DNA of 64,000 nucleotides from NCBI GenBank assembly GCA_025024175.1, contig QCXZ01000003.1:54764023-54828022 (forward strand), in the 5' to 3' direction. This DNA is from Rhyzopertha dominica. Its lineage: Eukaryota; Arthropoda; Insecta; Coleoptera; Bostrichidae. This document shows, one piece after another, positions 35,425 through 49,500 of the stretch. The notes below the pieces were generated by a model. That model searched no databases, had not been told where the DNA came from, and saw nothing but the letters and a program-made list of their open reading frames with translations. How positions within the stretch are numbered: the stretch's first letter is position 1; the number at the start of each line of letters is the position of its first letter. The position numbers and the translations under genes were made by a program.

Positions 35425-36900
35425 GAAAATGGAAAGAGACAAGCCACAATAAGGATTACACAGTAGATCAAAGAAAAAGTTTAAACAGACATGCTCCAAT
35501 TCTTTGATGGCCAAACCCGAAAACAGCAGTAAATTAAATGAAGTTTTTGAATCTGGCCTTAGATATGTTACATGTTATGCATCTACAGTCTCGTTAGGGA
35601 TCGCCCCAAATACCATAAGGTGCATATACCCTACCTAGTCGTATATTTGGCCGAGTACAACACCTGAGTCTTGTGTTATGGAGCACATACACATTTTAAT
35701 AAATTTTGTATACATGACGATTAGTTTAAGGTATTTTTAAAAGTATCCAACTTGCTTTTTACGACAGCGACGTTTTCAAGTACCTAAGTGAAAGTTGGAA
35801 CGATTAGATCGTTACACATTAAAACATGTGTACTTTTAACTTTAGCTTGAGAATGCCGGAAAGAAAAATGAAACTTCAACCTGCTGACTTTACAGAAAAA
35901 TTCTGTAATTGATGGGATTATATTATACGTTATTCTATGTTTTAACATTTAAACAAATTGTAACTTTATTATATTAAAAAAGGATTTACAAAACAAGTGC
36001 AGGTGTCATACAACACTGAGAGGATACTGAAATTACGTGGCACGATAGCGGCATCACCTTTAGGACCGGGTCTGCTTGAAGGTAAATTTCTCTAACGCTG
36101 ATTATACTTACAATTTTACTATTTACCGCAGTGATGGAAACATCTCGATTAACCTGTTCTCAGCGGTACTGCTTCGTTGCATGGTTGATTTGCATCAATT
36201 CCTTCCTACACATTTTACAATGTTCTTGTTTTGTCCCTGAATTTCGCAGTCTTGTCAAGAATCGGCTTTAGCCTTTTTAGTTCTACAAATGATTTAGAAT
36301 GCATTAAAACAGGGTTATTGGGTGTGCAGTCTGGATGGAATAAAGCTACTATTATTTCATTAACCGAGCTTTCAGAATTGTTTATTCCTTTATCAAAGTC
36401 TACAATAAACATGCAGATTAAAAATTTTTGAAAAATATAATTTACATGTTACACNAAAAGCGAGGTTATCCAAGTAAGCTAGCACTCCCGAGAAATCTAA
36501 GGCACCTTAAGAGTCACAATATTTACCCTTTAAAAGTTATTAACACCAGCAAATAAAATATGACAGCAATTAATTATTTTAAGAACAAATTTAAAAACGT
36601 TCTATGTCTACATTAAACCACCAAGTACATTTGACTGATAGGAATCAACAGTGTTATCAGATCAAGATATTCATTTTTATGTTTATCTAATCTGAAACAG
36701 AGCTGTTAAAGAATTATTATTGTTAGCGTTGATAGTATTATTATTACAATTATATGTATCAAGATCTGACACTAAGCATATATTTAGATAAATTTTGTAT
36801 ATCAGTTCATTTATTGATTTTTTTGTCAGTCCAAGTCATAAATAAGTGTCTAATTGTATCAAAATATAATCGGTACGTGGCTAATATTTTTGGTCTTTCA
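35425..36900. other. unassigned AT-rich DNA
   Basis: No gene is recognised. Overlapping frames on both strands at 36215-36431 carry no identified motif. Confidence 0.45.
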
Positions 36901-36959
36901 TAATAAACAAATAAATAATTACACTTACTTCTAGTAATATTGAATATGATGACCGTGAG

Positions 36960-38640
36960 TATTTTACTCGAAATGTGTATGTTAATTCTAAACCTATTGA
37001 AAATCTTGAACTTAAAATTTCGTTTCCTAAGGTGTTTAAAACATTAATGAATTCCATTATTTCTGGAGTAGACGATGTTCCTAAATTTAGGCCGGTTTTC
37101 CTTCTTTGCAAAAAATATTTGAAACGCTGTTATATCAATAGCTGTATAGAAGGGCCGAAAGCAACATTCTATTGCGCCAGCATGGTTTTAAGCGCGAAAC
37201 GTTCAATGCGTTTAATCTAGATTGCATTAGCCAATTTGTCTCGAAAGTCTCGGACGATAGAGAACAGATTAATATATACACGGACTATCTGTTTTATGCA
37301 ACGGTAATATCACAAGATCTTGATAAATCGTGATTAATTTTTCGAGAGTGCGTGACTGTCAAATTGACAGTCGCCGACGTGGTCGAGCCAAATTTTGGAG
37401 CACTGCACTCGAGAAAAATTGAGACAATGTAAATAGTCGCTAATTTATCAAGTTTATCGAGTTGTATTTGTTAGGATTATCTACTGAACCAAATTTTAGA
37501 ATAAAAAATCAAGTAACATACCGAATCGAGCGGATCTTTCTATCTCTGGCATATTTATTTATTTGACATAATAAAAAGGACACAATAACGGAGTTATTTG
37601 ATTTGATGTACCTATTAAAATAGCCGCTTCTGATATTCGATTTGTAATAATCGCTAATATCAGAGTCTGATTGGCTATTTTCAATCGTAACTACGAATTT
37701 GATTTGCCAAAATTTAAATTTGACAGATGAAGGAAATACTCAGTAAGATGAAGTAGCATGGTTCTTACTCTTCAGTAATACATTTATTTCATATCTACTT
37801 GCAAATTGTCAGCTTAGCGTTAAATGTATAATTTTTGCAATTCATATATTGCTACATCTCGTGTGCCTCAGACATCTGATCTTGATCTATCGCTTTTTCC
37901 ACTGTATATTAACGATATTGTGGATATAATTAGCTATACGCCGACAATATGAAGTTGTTCTCTCGCATAGACATAGCAAAGGATCGATCCATTGTGTTTG
38001 CAGCATGTCCTGTACAGGAGTAAACTTAATCCAATGATATTAGGATATTACTGTAACATATTGGTAATGAAATTCTGGGTTGGATATCCAGCATAAGTCA
38101 TTTAGGTATACTTTTTAAGAAGTTCCTTTTTGGTTTACTATACTTATTCATAATATTGTCGGCCATAGTTATACATAAAATAGGTTTTCTTAACAGAAAT
38201 TGGGAATTTAGTCAAGTTAACGCTTTGAATACACCATTTTTTCTTTGGTCAGATTTCCTATGTTTTGTATAACATGTACATTAATCATTAAACTGCTGGA
38301 GGCCTTTCAAAAGCAACTTTCTGTGGTTAATATTTTAATGGTCTACTCTCCTAGAGGTAGCGATTATGACATTTTACCCGCCTGATTCAGCTGTGTTTCA
38401 TCAGTTACGCGGCGTAAAGTCTTAACTGTTAAATAACACACTGCCTCTTGTTTCTTGCTGTGCAGAATTAACTTTGAAGTTCAAATTTCCGACCTTTTGC
38501 ACTAATAAACGTATTACAGCTAACGGACTTATTTCTTTATTTTTTAACGTGTAGGCATAAATATTATTACATATTGCACGGTGTAAATGTACTCTATGCA
38601 TTTCCTCTAAATGGGTGCTAATGTCAAGCATTGTTAAGAC
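36960..38640 (+). pseudogene. non-LTR (jockey-like) reverse transcriptase remnant, interrupted
   Basis: Motifs appear in polymerase order on the plus strand. KFRPVFLLC at about 37083 corresponds to the YRPISLL block, and RQHGFKRETFNAFNL at about 37178 to QHGF-x-KGRST. INIYTDYLFYA at about 37270 corresponds to DVIYTDFSKAFD. After a gap come VPQTSDLDLSLFPLYINDIVDII at about 37870 (GVPQGS-x-LGPLLF-INDI) and MKLFSRIDIAKD at about 37950, just past the expected site of the catalytic ADD. SHLGILF, FLNRNWEFSQVNALNT and LTLKFKFPTFCTNKR follow to about 38640. Stops and shifts break every segment. The distance between the FSKAFD and GVPQGS blocks is several hundred bases too long, which implies inserted DNA. 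Confidence 0.7.
37335..37845. other. extra DNA within the reverse transcriptase remnant
   Basis: The stretch between the two reverse transcriptase blocks is about 590 bp where roughly 200 bp is usual. It contains two fold-back segments: TTTTTCGAGAGTGC at 37337 facing GCACTCGAGAAAAA near 37417, and CTGATATT/AATATCAGA flanking a short loop near 37650. Together with an AATAGCC/GGCTATT pair, these suggest one or two MITE insertions. Exact borders are not clear. Confidence 0.4.
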
Positions 38641-38699
38641 GAGGAACTCTTCTTGTTATTTCTATTTTTTATATTTAACTTAGTGTAAAAGTCCAGATA

Positions 38700-41600
38700 A
38701 AAATTAACTCGCCAAAAATGCAGAATGACCGTATTTGGGAGATGCCAATTGAACACATCCATATGACTGTTGAAGCCAGAGGAGGAAATTGCTATTATGC
38801 CGTAAATCTACTTGCGGAAGATGTAATCGTAAACACACAATCCTCCTCAATAGGTAATTTACATGAAGAACGTGCCGAGGAAGTGTGAGTTGAATCCCTC
38901 GAACACCGAGTTTGCATTAGGAGTGGGTCAGCTGCGTAAGCGCTTTAGGGGCAGCAATTTCACTAGCTTCAGTACCGTTGCCACATTTATGATCTTGTTT
39001 TATTCTGCCACTAGTGAGGCGTATTCTTTTGCAGATATATGCTATACATCTCCTGATGGATGTAAATGCAAGTTGTGAAGAGCTTTATAGGCGAAACGAT
39101 ACCACATTTAAAAGTATATTGTATCGCTAGTGCCTAAATTTTGATTTGGAATAACCTTTTAAATATCGACCACTAGAAAGACTTACAGTTACAGTTAAAA
39201 GGCGCCAGACATGCATATTCTGTTTTAGTATAAAAGTCGGTAAGAAAGGAAATTTTGTACAACGGAAAGAACATCCCATTATCTTAATAAGATCGTCACA
39301 TATATGAACCAAATATCTTGATTGCGAAAGGCACATGGGGTGTAAATATGGAGGCAATATAACAATGGTTCACAGTTGAAGCAACTAAGATTAAAAGAGC
39401 ACCTAACAGAGATATGGCAACATACTTGCTATATTTGTGAGAACTGAACTATAGAAGCATGTATATTGATAAGGTGCATCTAAGGAATACTACTAGAATT
39501 TTTGGTAAAGAGGCAATTATAAAAATATTATAATAGACAACCAGGCAATGAATTATTGGAATTGGAAGTATCAGAATTTTTTACTGAAAGCCATAATCTG
39601 ACATCTTCTGTTAGGCATCAAACAGTTAATCTGGCAGGGACTCACAACACCTTAACCATACATTTTATTGCAACGATATAGGAAATACCTATATGCCTTA
39701 ACTAGAGAATTTTAAAAATATTCTGACTATCCGAAAAGCTATTTTTTTTAGAGTTACATGTTACATGTATAGTAAAGTTATGTAGCAGCACGGAATGCAA
39801 TTCAGTTAATATTAAGAAATTCGAGAAATATTTCAAGTAAATAAGTCAGTAAATCAAGCTGTCAGCTGTATAAAATTACCGTGCATTATACAAGGTGTAC
39901 CATTGTTTTCTGGGCGTTATCAAATTATATACACATTAATTTCTTTTTTAATAATTTTAGATTGATTTGTCATAAAGACCACTTAGTCAACAACACATAG
40001 TTTTCTATTTTATGCCATTTCGGCTATATTTGAATTTTGAATCTTGCAGTGCGCTGGAGAGTGCCAATCATCCCTGAAAGTAAAAAAGATATAAAGATGC
40101 CGTATTCACTCGTAGAGAGGTAACTGCTGCTCAGTTTCATTAATAAGGCTTCCTAATGCAAGGAATCTGAAAAATAATGTTTAATTCTTTTAATGCTAAT
40201 ATTCCAAGTACCGCTTTCCTTTAGTTTATTTGCACTAATTCAATACAAATGAAGATATTTATTTGCAGCCTTTTCGCTAATAAGTGGTAAATATAGAGTT
40301 AATCAAGAGGCGCCCAATGCGATATGACACAAAAAAAATTGACAATCAGAAGAGTTTATAAAATACTGTTGGTAACATACCTTTATCGACAGAGATGTAA
40401 TTTCAATTAGCTTATAATGACGTAGAAATTGATAACTATGTACTGCCATGTACTTTACAGCAATAATAATGCGCTGAAAAAAAGTGTGGAGATGGAGCTG
40501 ACTTCTTTAAGTTATTGTATTTTTATACAGATATTATTTTATGGTCTATTACATTTATGAGATATTCAAATTTAGATTATTCTAGCTTTGGAAATTCTTT
40601 AAATCTACCTCACACCTTTTCTGTCAATGATTTTGTCATGTATTAAAAGATCTGCACAACTATATTTTCCCCTAGCTTTTAACCATAGTGCTAGGTATAC
40701 ATTTTAATGCAAGCTACTGTTGCTACTTGTATAACTTATTGACATTGGATTGACACGATATATTACATTACCTAGACCGAGAAGATTAACTCATATTGAA
40801 GGATTAATAAAATAACACTGATCTTCGCCAAAAATTGTGTGTATTGCAATAAGTGCAACTAGATAAGAAAGTGTTATCTACGAATCTACGAATCAGTAGG
40901 CGATAAAACTAAGCTGACAAGAAGCAACAAAATATCAATACACAAAATATTCAACACATAAACTAGAAGGTAGGATGTGTTGGACATTTAAAACCAATAA
41001 CATTTATTACAAGTGTGCAGTTTCAAAGCCATAACTTTACAGCTGCACCTGGCGCAGTACCAAAAGCGAATTGTGGTTATTGTCGTGGTGTAAATCAACC
41101 GTAGTGAACATAGTTACGCATCAGCATGCGGCTGGTGTGGGTGAAATTACACATCATTATTGAAAGTGGAGCTATCATTAGCCTTGCTAAAATTAAATCA
41201 TTGCTATCTAACTACAATATAACCAATAAATCTACACGTGATAACCTGACGTATGCTGAAGTATACATATAGTAAGTAATACATTACCAAATATTTGTAA
41301 TGAACCCCTTTCAATTGTATTCGTTTGATGCATTTTCTGAAATCACAAAATCGATTGACTTCAGAGTTTTATTCTACACGTCCGTACTATCTTTCACAAA
41401 AATAATACCTGTATAAACCCGAACACTCCTCAAGTTTACAAGACAAAAATATTAAATTTGTTTATCAAAATAACATAATAACATAAAATAGCTTAAAAAT
41501 TGTTTTACTAACATTAAGTCAACTACTACCACATTTCTAAATCTGCAATTTCATTGCAGGGCACATATTTAACTAAATCAACTCTATAATTTTTTTTAAG

Positions 41601-44600
41601 ATAATGGTACTACATCTCTATACTTTTAGGATGGATGTATTCAATTATTTGTACTGGTTTTTAAGCTTTTTACGGTAGTAGGGAAAAGTCGACAGTACAG
41701 TAGCTGGCAAAAGGTTCCATGAGTTTGTCAGTGACTATGGGAGGGGTAGTTGCATAAAATAAGAATAAAATGGAGGAGAATCAAAAACTAAAGAGTGATT
41801 GTGTGTATCTTAACACATGTTAAGTCATCTAACACATAAGGAGTCGAAGTCCAAAGGACGTTGATAATACGTCCGATTACTCTTAACATTGGAAAAAAAC
41901 AGATTATGAAGTTATCCCTTGAAACAAAAATTATGATAGTAGAACCCTGATTCGATTTAATAATATTCGTGTTTATTTTGTTACAGGTGGAGCGTTTTAG
42001 GTGTAACTACAGACATCAAACAATGCAAAAACTGAGTCGTTCTCCCACATTACTTTTCGCCAATTTAGACCCTTGCTTAATATAGATACCTATGCCTATA
42101 CATATGTGTTACGTGATCGCAATTAAAAAAAATATCAATCTATAATAATAAATGTTAATTAAGACTCGAAATTTAGTTCATTAAGCGTTTCATCTTAGTC
42201 AGCACGTACAATATCCATTGTATGTTTTTGGTATAATTTACACGAACGATAACTCAGAGAGAAAGATTCAGCAGTGAAGGTTTTGTATTTTGTTATTGCT
42301 AGTTGAAACACTACAACTAAAATAGCTATTTTCATCTAATGTTAAGAATATATTCTACGAGCAACCGCTAGGATCAGTTGCAGAGAAAGTGCTGACATAT
42401 CCTTATATATCTTAAAATCTAACCCTACCCTTCATCTACCTTCTTATAATTGTACCAGCGAATTTTTCTACCTGATTGAATATATCAACAACGTACATTG
42501 AAACATACGAGTTTTTACAAATATTTAGCGACGACAATAATCGGTAGCGAACATTTTTCGGACCTATCACCATTACTAATAACACTGTTCATGCAGTAAG
42601 TGATGTAACAACATTCGTTGGTACAAATATACATACATATGACAAATATATCAAAATTCACCATCATGGATTACCACCTAAAGGTAAAGTCTATTACCAT
42701 AACAAGCGATCATAAAGGACGTGTACACTTCATTCAACGTTCGATGAAATCCATTTTAGGATCATAGATACTTTACTTACAGTTTATGCAGCGTCTGTTT
42801 TCCAAAGCCTACTGTTTAATAAACGATGAATTCAGGAGAATGTAACGTATTACTAATTCATAATACGTAATATGTGAATTGTTACATATCAAAGTTGCTT
42901 CCTATTTATTACAATCTCTAATTTTCATCAAGTGATGGATATAAAGACTGCACTAAGTATTCTTTTCTCTTGTATATTCGAACTTCAATTTAAGCTATAA
43001 CTGTCATTAAGTATACTAGATAGCTATTTCAATGCTTTTAGAACGGTTCCATTTTAAATGGAATCCAAGGTTAACGACTACTTTTATATGCAGCTTTTAA
43101 GTTGTTTAATTCCTGACTTTACAGCGAAACAAAAGAAAACAAATAATGGGACTTTGAAAACGGTTCCCTTTTATTTGTTTTGGAATTGCTTATGCGTCGA
43201 TTGCACACAATGGCATTGTCTCCACGAGAGACGAAATTACAGAAATTCCTTTTGAAATAATTTTGTGACCAATTCATCAGTAACACGTAGAGGCGAAATT
43301 GAAGCAGTCCTTTTCATGCATTTGCCGTAATTAACGCATTCCTGGAAATCCATTTTGTGCAACCTGACATTCTGATCGAACTCGCTCTACCGAAATAACT
43401 CCTTTGCAAGTAATCGTTTCTCCTTGGACAATATTCGCAGCACCGTCCGGATGCGTCGCTTGCAGATATTATTACGTGACGCGGGTGTTTCCTAAGCAAC
43501 ACTGGTACGACCTCAGTGACACTCCACTTACACAAACGTGCAGTGTATACTAGGAACTGGTGATGAAGATTAATGGATATACGAGTATTGTGAACTTAAG
43601 TCAGGACAGATCAAGTAATATACAAATGTATGGGATGCTTTCGTGTCCCAAAATGGTAGATAGTAAGATGTTTGTAGGATCTCGGACAAAGAACCCTATT
43701 GTGGTTGTTGTTGCAGAAGACATGGTGTCGTTCCACGTTTCTTGTTGCAGCGGCTTTGTGTTGCCGTCGCTACTCATTTTGTTCCTTTTCTGTTACATTC
43801 GGTGCATAGGTACTGTTGAGTATTATACGCGTGGTTGTTCGAGTTAAACGAACGTTCGCGAAACCGGCGCACAAGCAGCTCTTTTTAAAGTACAGAAAAA
43901 ACCAAGTCCTTGCGTCCGATACACTGAATAAGATTATTTATTAATATGGATTACAGATAAACTTGGAACACTACTACTGAACTTCTCACAACTGACAATG
44001 TTTAAGGTTTTACAATATATTGTATTCGACTCTTGAAAAGTAACTGGTTGTATGAATGTTTTTGCCCTTAGAAGTAAACTCCTAGTTGTACATTATTGGT
44101 TACCCTACCCTTTCCCGCAAACTAAAATAGCCAATCGGAAATAAATAAGTATTGGCAATTTGGTAAAGGTAAAATTGCGGGGAATTCCGTTATAAGATAT
44201 GAAAGGGTAGGTTTACAGCGCCAGATGCGGGGTTGGAAAAACCACTCGTTTATGGATTAGCTGAGTGGACAATGGAACAAATGGCATTTGACAATAGTCG
44301 GCAAATATCAAAGAGTATCCTTCTACTTATCCGCGGAAATGAGCAAAATATGTATAAAATATAAGAGGTACGAACCTTCTAGCGATCGGGATTTTCACCT
44401 TTCACCTTCTTCCTGGTATCACATTATACTGTTAGTGGCATGCACGTTAACCTCCTGTTTTCTGTGTGCCCTACAGAAGCCTCACATTGAGGATATTTTG
44501 ACTTGACGAATCCACTAGGGATTTCGCGGCTCGTTTTTGTACGTTGTTGCCGGCTGCAGTTTTAGTTGTGGCTTTTGGTTGGTCCCAGTTGCTAATTTTA

Positions 44601-44620
44601 GTAATCATGGATTTTCTCAA
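38700..44620. other. long unassigned stretch
   Basis: No protein motif, array or terminal repeat was identified. The section 43260-43870 is somewhat less AT-rich and holds short open frames on both strands, none recognised. Confidence 0.4.
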
Positions 44621-44641
44621 CGTTCCCTTTTTTGGTTCAGA

Positions 44642-44678
44642 CCTGATAAAGGTATATACACTAATACCGAAACGTCGG
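44642..44678 (+). ncRNA. degenerate hammerhead-ribozyme-like core (Penelope-type terminal repeat)
   Basis: CTGATAA is followed by a stem GGTAT/ATACC closing a short loop and then CGAAACGTCGG. The order CUGANNA, stem II, CGAAAC matches hammerhead cores reported in PLE pseudo-LTRs, with one change in the CUGAUGA box. No PLE reading frame is attached. The errantivirus has inserted about 40 bp downstream. Confidence 0.35.
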
Positions 44679-44712
44679 CCGAAACCACAGCAGTGTTTTG
44701 ATCAAAGTTATT

Positions 44713-44716
44713 ATAT
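44713..44716. repeat. target-site duplication ATAT, left
   Basis: The four bases ATAT lie directly outside the LTR and match 51923-51926. A 4-bp AT-rich duplication is usual for errantiviruses. Confidence 0.85.
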
Positions 44717-44929
44717 AGTTAAATAATCTCTCCGTGAACTTGTGTTTTTAAAAAGTTTTTATTACAAGTTACAGAGAAATGAACAGCAGCATAACAAGTC
44801 TAACACATGAATTATACTGAGTTAGGGATGTTTACTCCCTATGGCTTAAATACGTAGGTGTTATCTAAATGTTCCTATTATCTAGTCCATGCACTTAGGG
44901 GTGGCGTCTGGGCTTTCAGACACGTAACT
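44717..44929 (-). repeat. 3' LTR of the errantivirus, 213 bp
   Basis: Identical by eye to 51710-51922 at every position compared. In the element's direction it starts AGTTACGTGTCTGAAAGCC and ends GAGATTATTTAACT. An AATAAA-type polyadenylation signal lies near its 3' end (minus strand, about 44760). Confidence 0.95.
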
Positions 44930-46508
44930 CCTCTCCCCTTGGTCTTGAGCGTCCGCGCTCAATTTTGGATAAAGTTGAACAAATTCTTTTGCTGAAATAT
45001 TAACAACATTTCGCTTCTTACATAAATTTTTATAAACATTGTTCCTGAAATAACAAAGCACTATGATGCAAATTACAATTACAACAAAGATTATAGCTGT
45101 AGCAGAATAGTGAGTATAATGTACAAGTGGATTAAAAATTATTGACTTGGATTTTATAAATCTGGCTTCTTCTTGGAGCTTCTGGAGGTCCTGGAGATGT
45201 TCTTCTTTTAGGAGAACTTCGTACCGATGAGTCAGTGTGATGTCTTCTACTTCTGGCAAGATTATGGTTCTGTTGAATCCTGGCTTTCTGAATATTGCAT
45301 TTTCTATAATTATGCTGCATGATGAGGATATGAGCACATTGTATTGCACTGTCAGTTTTTGCACTTGGTATTCGCAGTTTTCTATGAGTTCTAATGGTTG
45401 TTTTGTGCTAACCATTAGGGCTGTGTTTTCCATTTGTTGAATTATTCGATAGTCGTTAGTAGTTTCAGCTGCCTGGCATGTATTTAAATTTTCCAATGAG
45501 CATTTTTCATTCTTCAGCGTGTTATGGCATAGAGACTGATTGTGGAGGTTTCTGCAGTCGTTGGACCATAATTCGGACTGATTGGATTGTAGGAAATATT
45601 TGGCAGGTAATAGTATAATTTTGTTTTTGGTATTTGGGATCGGATATATTCTGGAGTAAATGAACGATGTGGGTTTTAGGATCGGTATCTTCAGTACCAT
45701 TATTACTGATTTATTTGTTATCATCAATAATATTTTTGAGTGGTCCAATACTTCAAACAGGTGTGTATTATTTGTGTATAAGATCTGATTTTCATCGTAT
45801 TCCCTCATTAAGTGTTGATTAATATCTGCAAGGTCTGATCTGGTAAATAGTTCTAAATTAGGTGTCTCTAGTTTTGCTAAATTAATTGTGCGTTCTATAC
45901 AATTAATGAAATCGCGGACTCTTATTGCATTAAAAATTTCATGATTGATTACTTGAAGGGTTTCGAATTTTGACTGAATTAAATTGATTNCTTTGGCAGT
46001 TTCATCCATATTGNGATTTAATTTTGAAATGTCTTCATTGTANCGCTGAGTAACGTGAGCTGCAAATGATGTCAATTCATTTAGTCTACTTATTTCCTGC
46101 TTTTGTGTCTTGGACAGTATTTCTAGGTTCTGATTAATATTTGCCAGGTCATCATTATCTAAATTTCCAGTTATGAATTTTATAGTTNTTCCTAAGACGT
46201 TTACTAAGCCTCTTTTAACTCTAAAATGTGTTAACTTTTCCAGGATATTTTCTGAGCTTTCGATTTCTCTTTTTAATGTTTGATATTGATTTCGTAAAAG
46301 AGTGTCATTTCTTGTCTTGTGTTCTATTATTACCATGTTTTGTGCTAATTTCCGAACAGCGCATTCGAGTTGGGTTAAATTTATGGAGAAATAAAATTTG
46401 TGAAAGTGATCGAAAATTTTTGTTTCGCCTATAACTTCTTTAAAATATCCATTTGTGTTAATTGGTTTGACGTGAAGTTGACGGGATGGCGTCGTCCACA
46501 CGATTAGC
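44882..46508 (-). CDS. env: envelope glycoprotein of the errantivirus (baculovirus F-like fusion protein)
   Basis: The frame runs about 541 codons from an acceptor-like TTACAG/G at 46514-46508 to a stop at 44882, overlapping the 3' end of pol by about 50 bases. It has no ATG at its 5' end; the first candidate is a GTG at 46501, so expression by splicing is likely. Counting from that GTG, a furin-type site RVKR lies at residues 94-97 and is followed by a Gly-rich, fusion-peptide-like segment and the LDNDDLANIN phrase shared with the F-protein family. Coiled-coil-like helices follow, several N-x-S/T sites, a hydrophobic anchor at about 465-485 and a 54-residue cytoplasmic tail. Four codons contain N. 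In related elements this protein mediates membrane fusion at the cell surface or in endosomes. Confidence 0.85.
44930..44940 (-). promoter_or_regulatory. polypurine tract
   Basis: In the element's direction AAGGGGAGAGG lies directly against the AGTTA start of the 3' LTR, the expected primer site for plus-strand DNA synthesis. Confidence 0.85.
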
Positions 46509-49500
46509 CTGTAACGAAGGGACTTTTCTTAATCTTTTTATTTTACGTACATGCGAGTTAGTGATTTTGTTTTTGGCCGATTTACCTATAATTTTTGTTT
46601 TCTTTCTATTAGTTACGTTAATTTTCTCGTAAAGGGGATCAGTTTTTCCTGGTTTATTCTTTTTAACAAAAACTGAAGTATCTGTGTTAATTTCGGGTTC
46701 CGGTTCTCTATTTGCATTTCTTTGTGCTAAGACCTTTTGTTCTTTCTGGAAGGTTTTATCATAAACTTCTTTGAGAAATGGTATTAGTTCCTGTTTACGT
46801 CTATTGTTATATTCTTCATAAATAGTTAAATTTACATCGAAATCATTTTCATGTTCATATGGGCCATACAGCAGTGAAAACGGAGTAAAACCAGTGGCTG
46901 AATGAATTGATTGATTGTAGATTAAGATTGCCGTAATCATTTGATTTTGGGGAGTTTCCTTAGGGTTTTTAAGTCGTAAAATACGTAATTTTTCGACTAA
47001 GGTAGAATGAAGTCTTTCTATGGGACTATTTGAATTCGGGTTGTTTACGGTGGTAAAGTGTAATTCTATTTTGTGCATATTGCAATATTCTTTGAGTGTT
47101 CTATTGAAGAATTCACGGCCTTCATCGCAGACGATTCGTTTTGGGTAATTATGGTGACTAAAGTAATGCCTTAACTTATTTAAGATAGTTATGCCTGTGC
47201 CATCTTTTACATAATAAGCTTGGGCGTATTTTGAGAAAGAGTCAATTATTGTTAGGAATTTACAGTTGTGGAAAGTAAACGTATCTAAGTGAATAGTGTC
47301 AAATGGTTTCTTTGCTAACAATGGACCTCCCAGCTTAACATTATAGGGATTTCTCTCATATTTGGCTTGTAAGCAAAGGTCGCAAGTGTTAATTTCGTGA
47401 ACTATCATATCTTTCATATTAGGCCAAAAGTATTCTGAACGTAGTTTTGAATAAGTTTCATTGATTCCAGTATGTGTTTCACTATGATAGCTAGTTATTA
47501 TGTCCTTCTGTTCCTCCTCTTTTAGAATATCTTTATGATATTTAGTGCTAATAAAGATTTTTACATTATTATTGAGAAATGTTTTGCTGAAATCTTGGAC
47601 AGCTTTAATTAATTCTTGTTCTTTTGAGAATATTGCATATGTCATGTTTGGTCTAAATATTTCTTTGAACATTTGTTGTATATCACCTTGTAAGTTTGTG
47701 TTTCTGATGAGTATTGTATAGTGGTTTTTCTTAAAAGGTTGCTTAAAACGTATTTCGTAGTATTTACCAAACATCAAAATTATTCTATTCGAAAAGTTAT
47801 TAACAGGTTGATCCGTAATTGGAATTATTTTTCCGTCATCTTCATTATGGACAGAGTGTACAGTATTATCGTCTGATTCAGGATTTGAAGGTAGAAGAAT
47901 ATCGTCTAAATCGATTACGATATTTGGGTCAGGGGTTATAATTTCGTTTATAATTTTCTCTATTTCTTCGTCTGTCGGATTGTATGTGGGATTTTGATTT
48001 ATTAACTGCTCAAGCTCTTCGTCTGTTATATCTGGTGTTTCATGTATTTCGGGTAATACTGATTTTGTTTCTGTTTCATCATTATGTATTTCGATACGGG
48101 ATAGTGCATCGGCTACTTTATTTTCCTTTCCTTTTTTATAAACAATTTCAAAGTCAAATTCCTCTAATTTTAGTTTCCATCGGATTAATCTGGAGTTAGG
48201 TTCTTTGATTTTCGATAGCCAAACAAGCGGGTTATGATCAGTCTCTATAGTAAAACGCCTACCATAAAGGTATGGTCTGAAATGTTTAGTCGAATCTAAA
48301 ATTGCAAGTAATTCCTTTTCTATTGTACTATAGTTGCGTTCTGCGGAATTCAAAGTTCTAGAGTAATATCCTATGGGCTGATTATTTTGACTAAGTACAC
48401 CACCAATAGCTATGTTAGAAGCATCCGTAGTTAGTTTGAATGGCTTTGAAAAGTCTGGGTATTTTAAAATCGGTGCATTAACGAGTAAATCTTTGCATAA
48501 GTGGAAACACTCTAAGTAATCAGGGTCGTTTGTATCTATTTTTGCTTCCTTTTTTAAGCACTTAGTCATGGGTGATGTTATGTTAGCGAAATTTGCGATA
48601 AACCTGCGATAGTAGCCAATTAGGCCTAGGAATGCTTTTATCTCTTTTGTCGTTTTAGGTATGGGGTACTTCTGAATAGCCTCTATCTTAGAGGGGTTTG
48701 GTTTAATGCCTTCCGGTGTTATTACGTGTCCTAGAAACGCAACCTCTTTACAGAGGAATTCAGATTTATCTAATTGCACTTTTAGGTTGACTTCTTTTAA
48801 TCTGCTAAATATTTGCCGAATATGTAATAGATGTTCTTGAAGTGATTTTGAAAAAATTACAACGTCATCCATATACACGAAACAGAACTTATACAGGTAA
48901 TCTTTTAAAACTTCGTCCATCATTCTCTGAAATGTGGCAGGTGCGTTTTTTAAACCAAAAGGCATTCTGAGGTACTCATAATGCCCATTATTAACAGTAA
49001 ACGCGGTTTTCTCTATTGATTCGGAGTCTAATTCTATCTGATGAAATCCCTGTGCAAGATCCAGGGTAGTGAAATAAACGCATTTGCCTAAATTATCCAG
49101 AATTTCGTCAATTCGTGGTAATGGATATTTGTCTTCAACAGTGATTTCATTTAATTTTCTAAAGTCTATAACCATTCTGTATTTTCTTTTGCCACTCGCA
49201 TCCATCTTTTTTGGTACAATCCAAACGGGGGCACTGTAGGGAGATATTGACGGTCTAATTATTTTATTGTCCAAAAGTTTCTGAATTTGATTTTGTATTT
49301 CTTCCTGCATAGCTCTAGGGTGTCTGAATGACTTTACATATACAGGGTTGTCACTTGTAGTTCTAATTTTGTGTTTGACTTTATTGGTGAATGTTAAATC
49401 AGTATTTTCGTAGTAGAAGACGTCTCTAAATTTAATACAAAGCTCTATTATTGCTTTCTTTTCTTCGGAATTAAGATGATCGGTCCTAATTAGTTCATGT

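Noticed and set aside
43058..43847. short plus-strand frames in a slightly GC-richer section
   Set aside because: No motif, no exon borders and frames on both strands of similar length; not supportable as genes.
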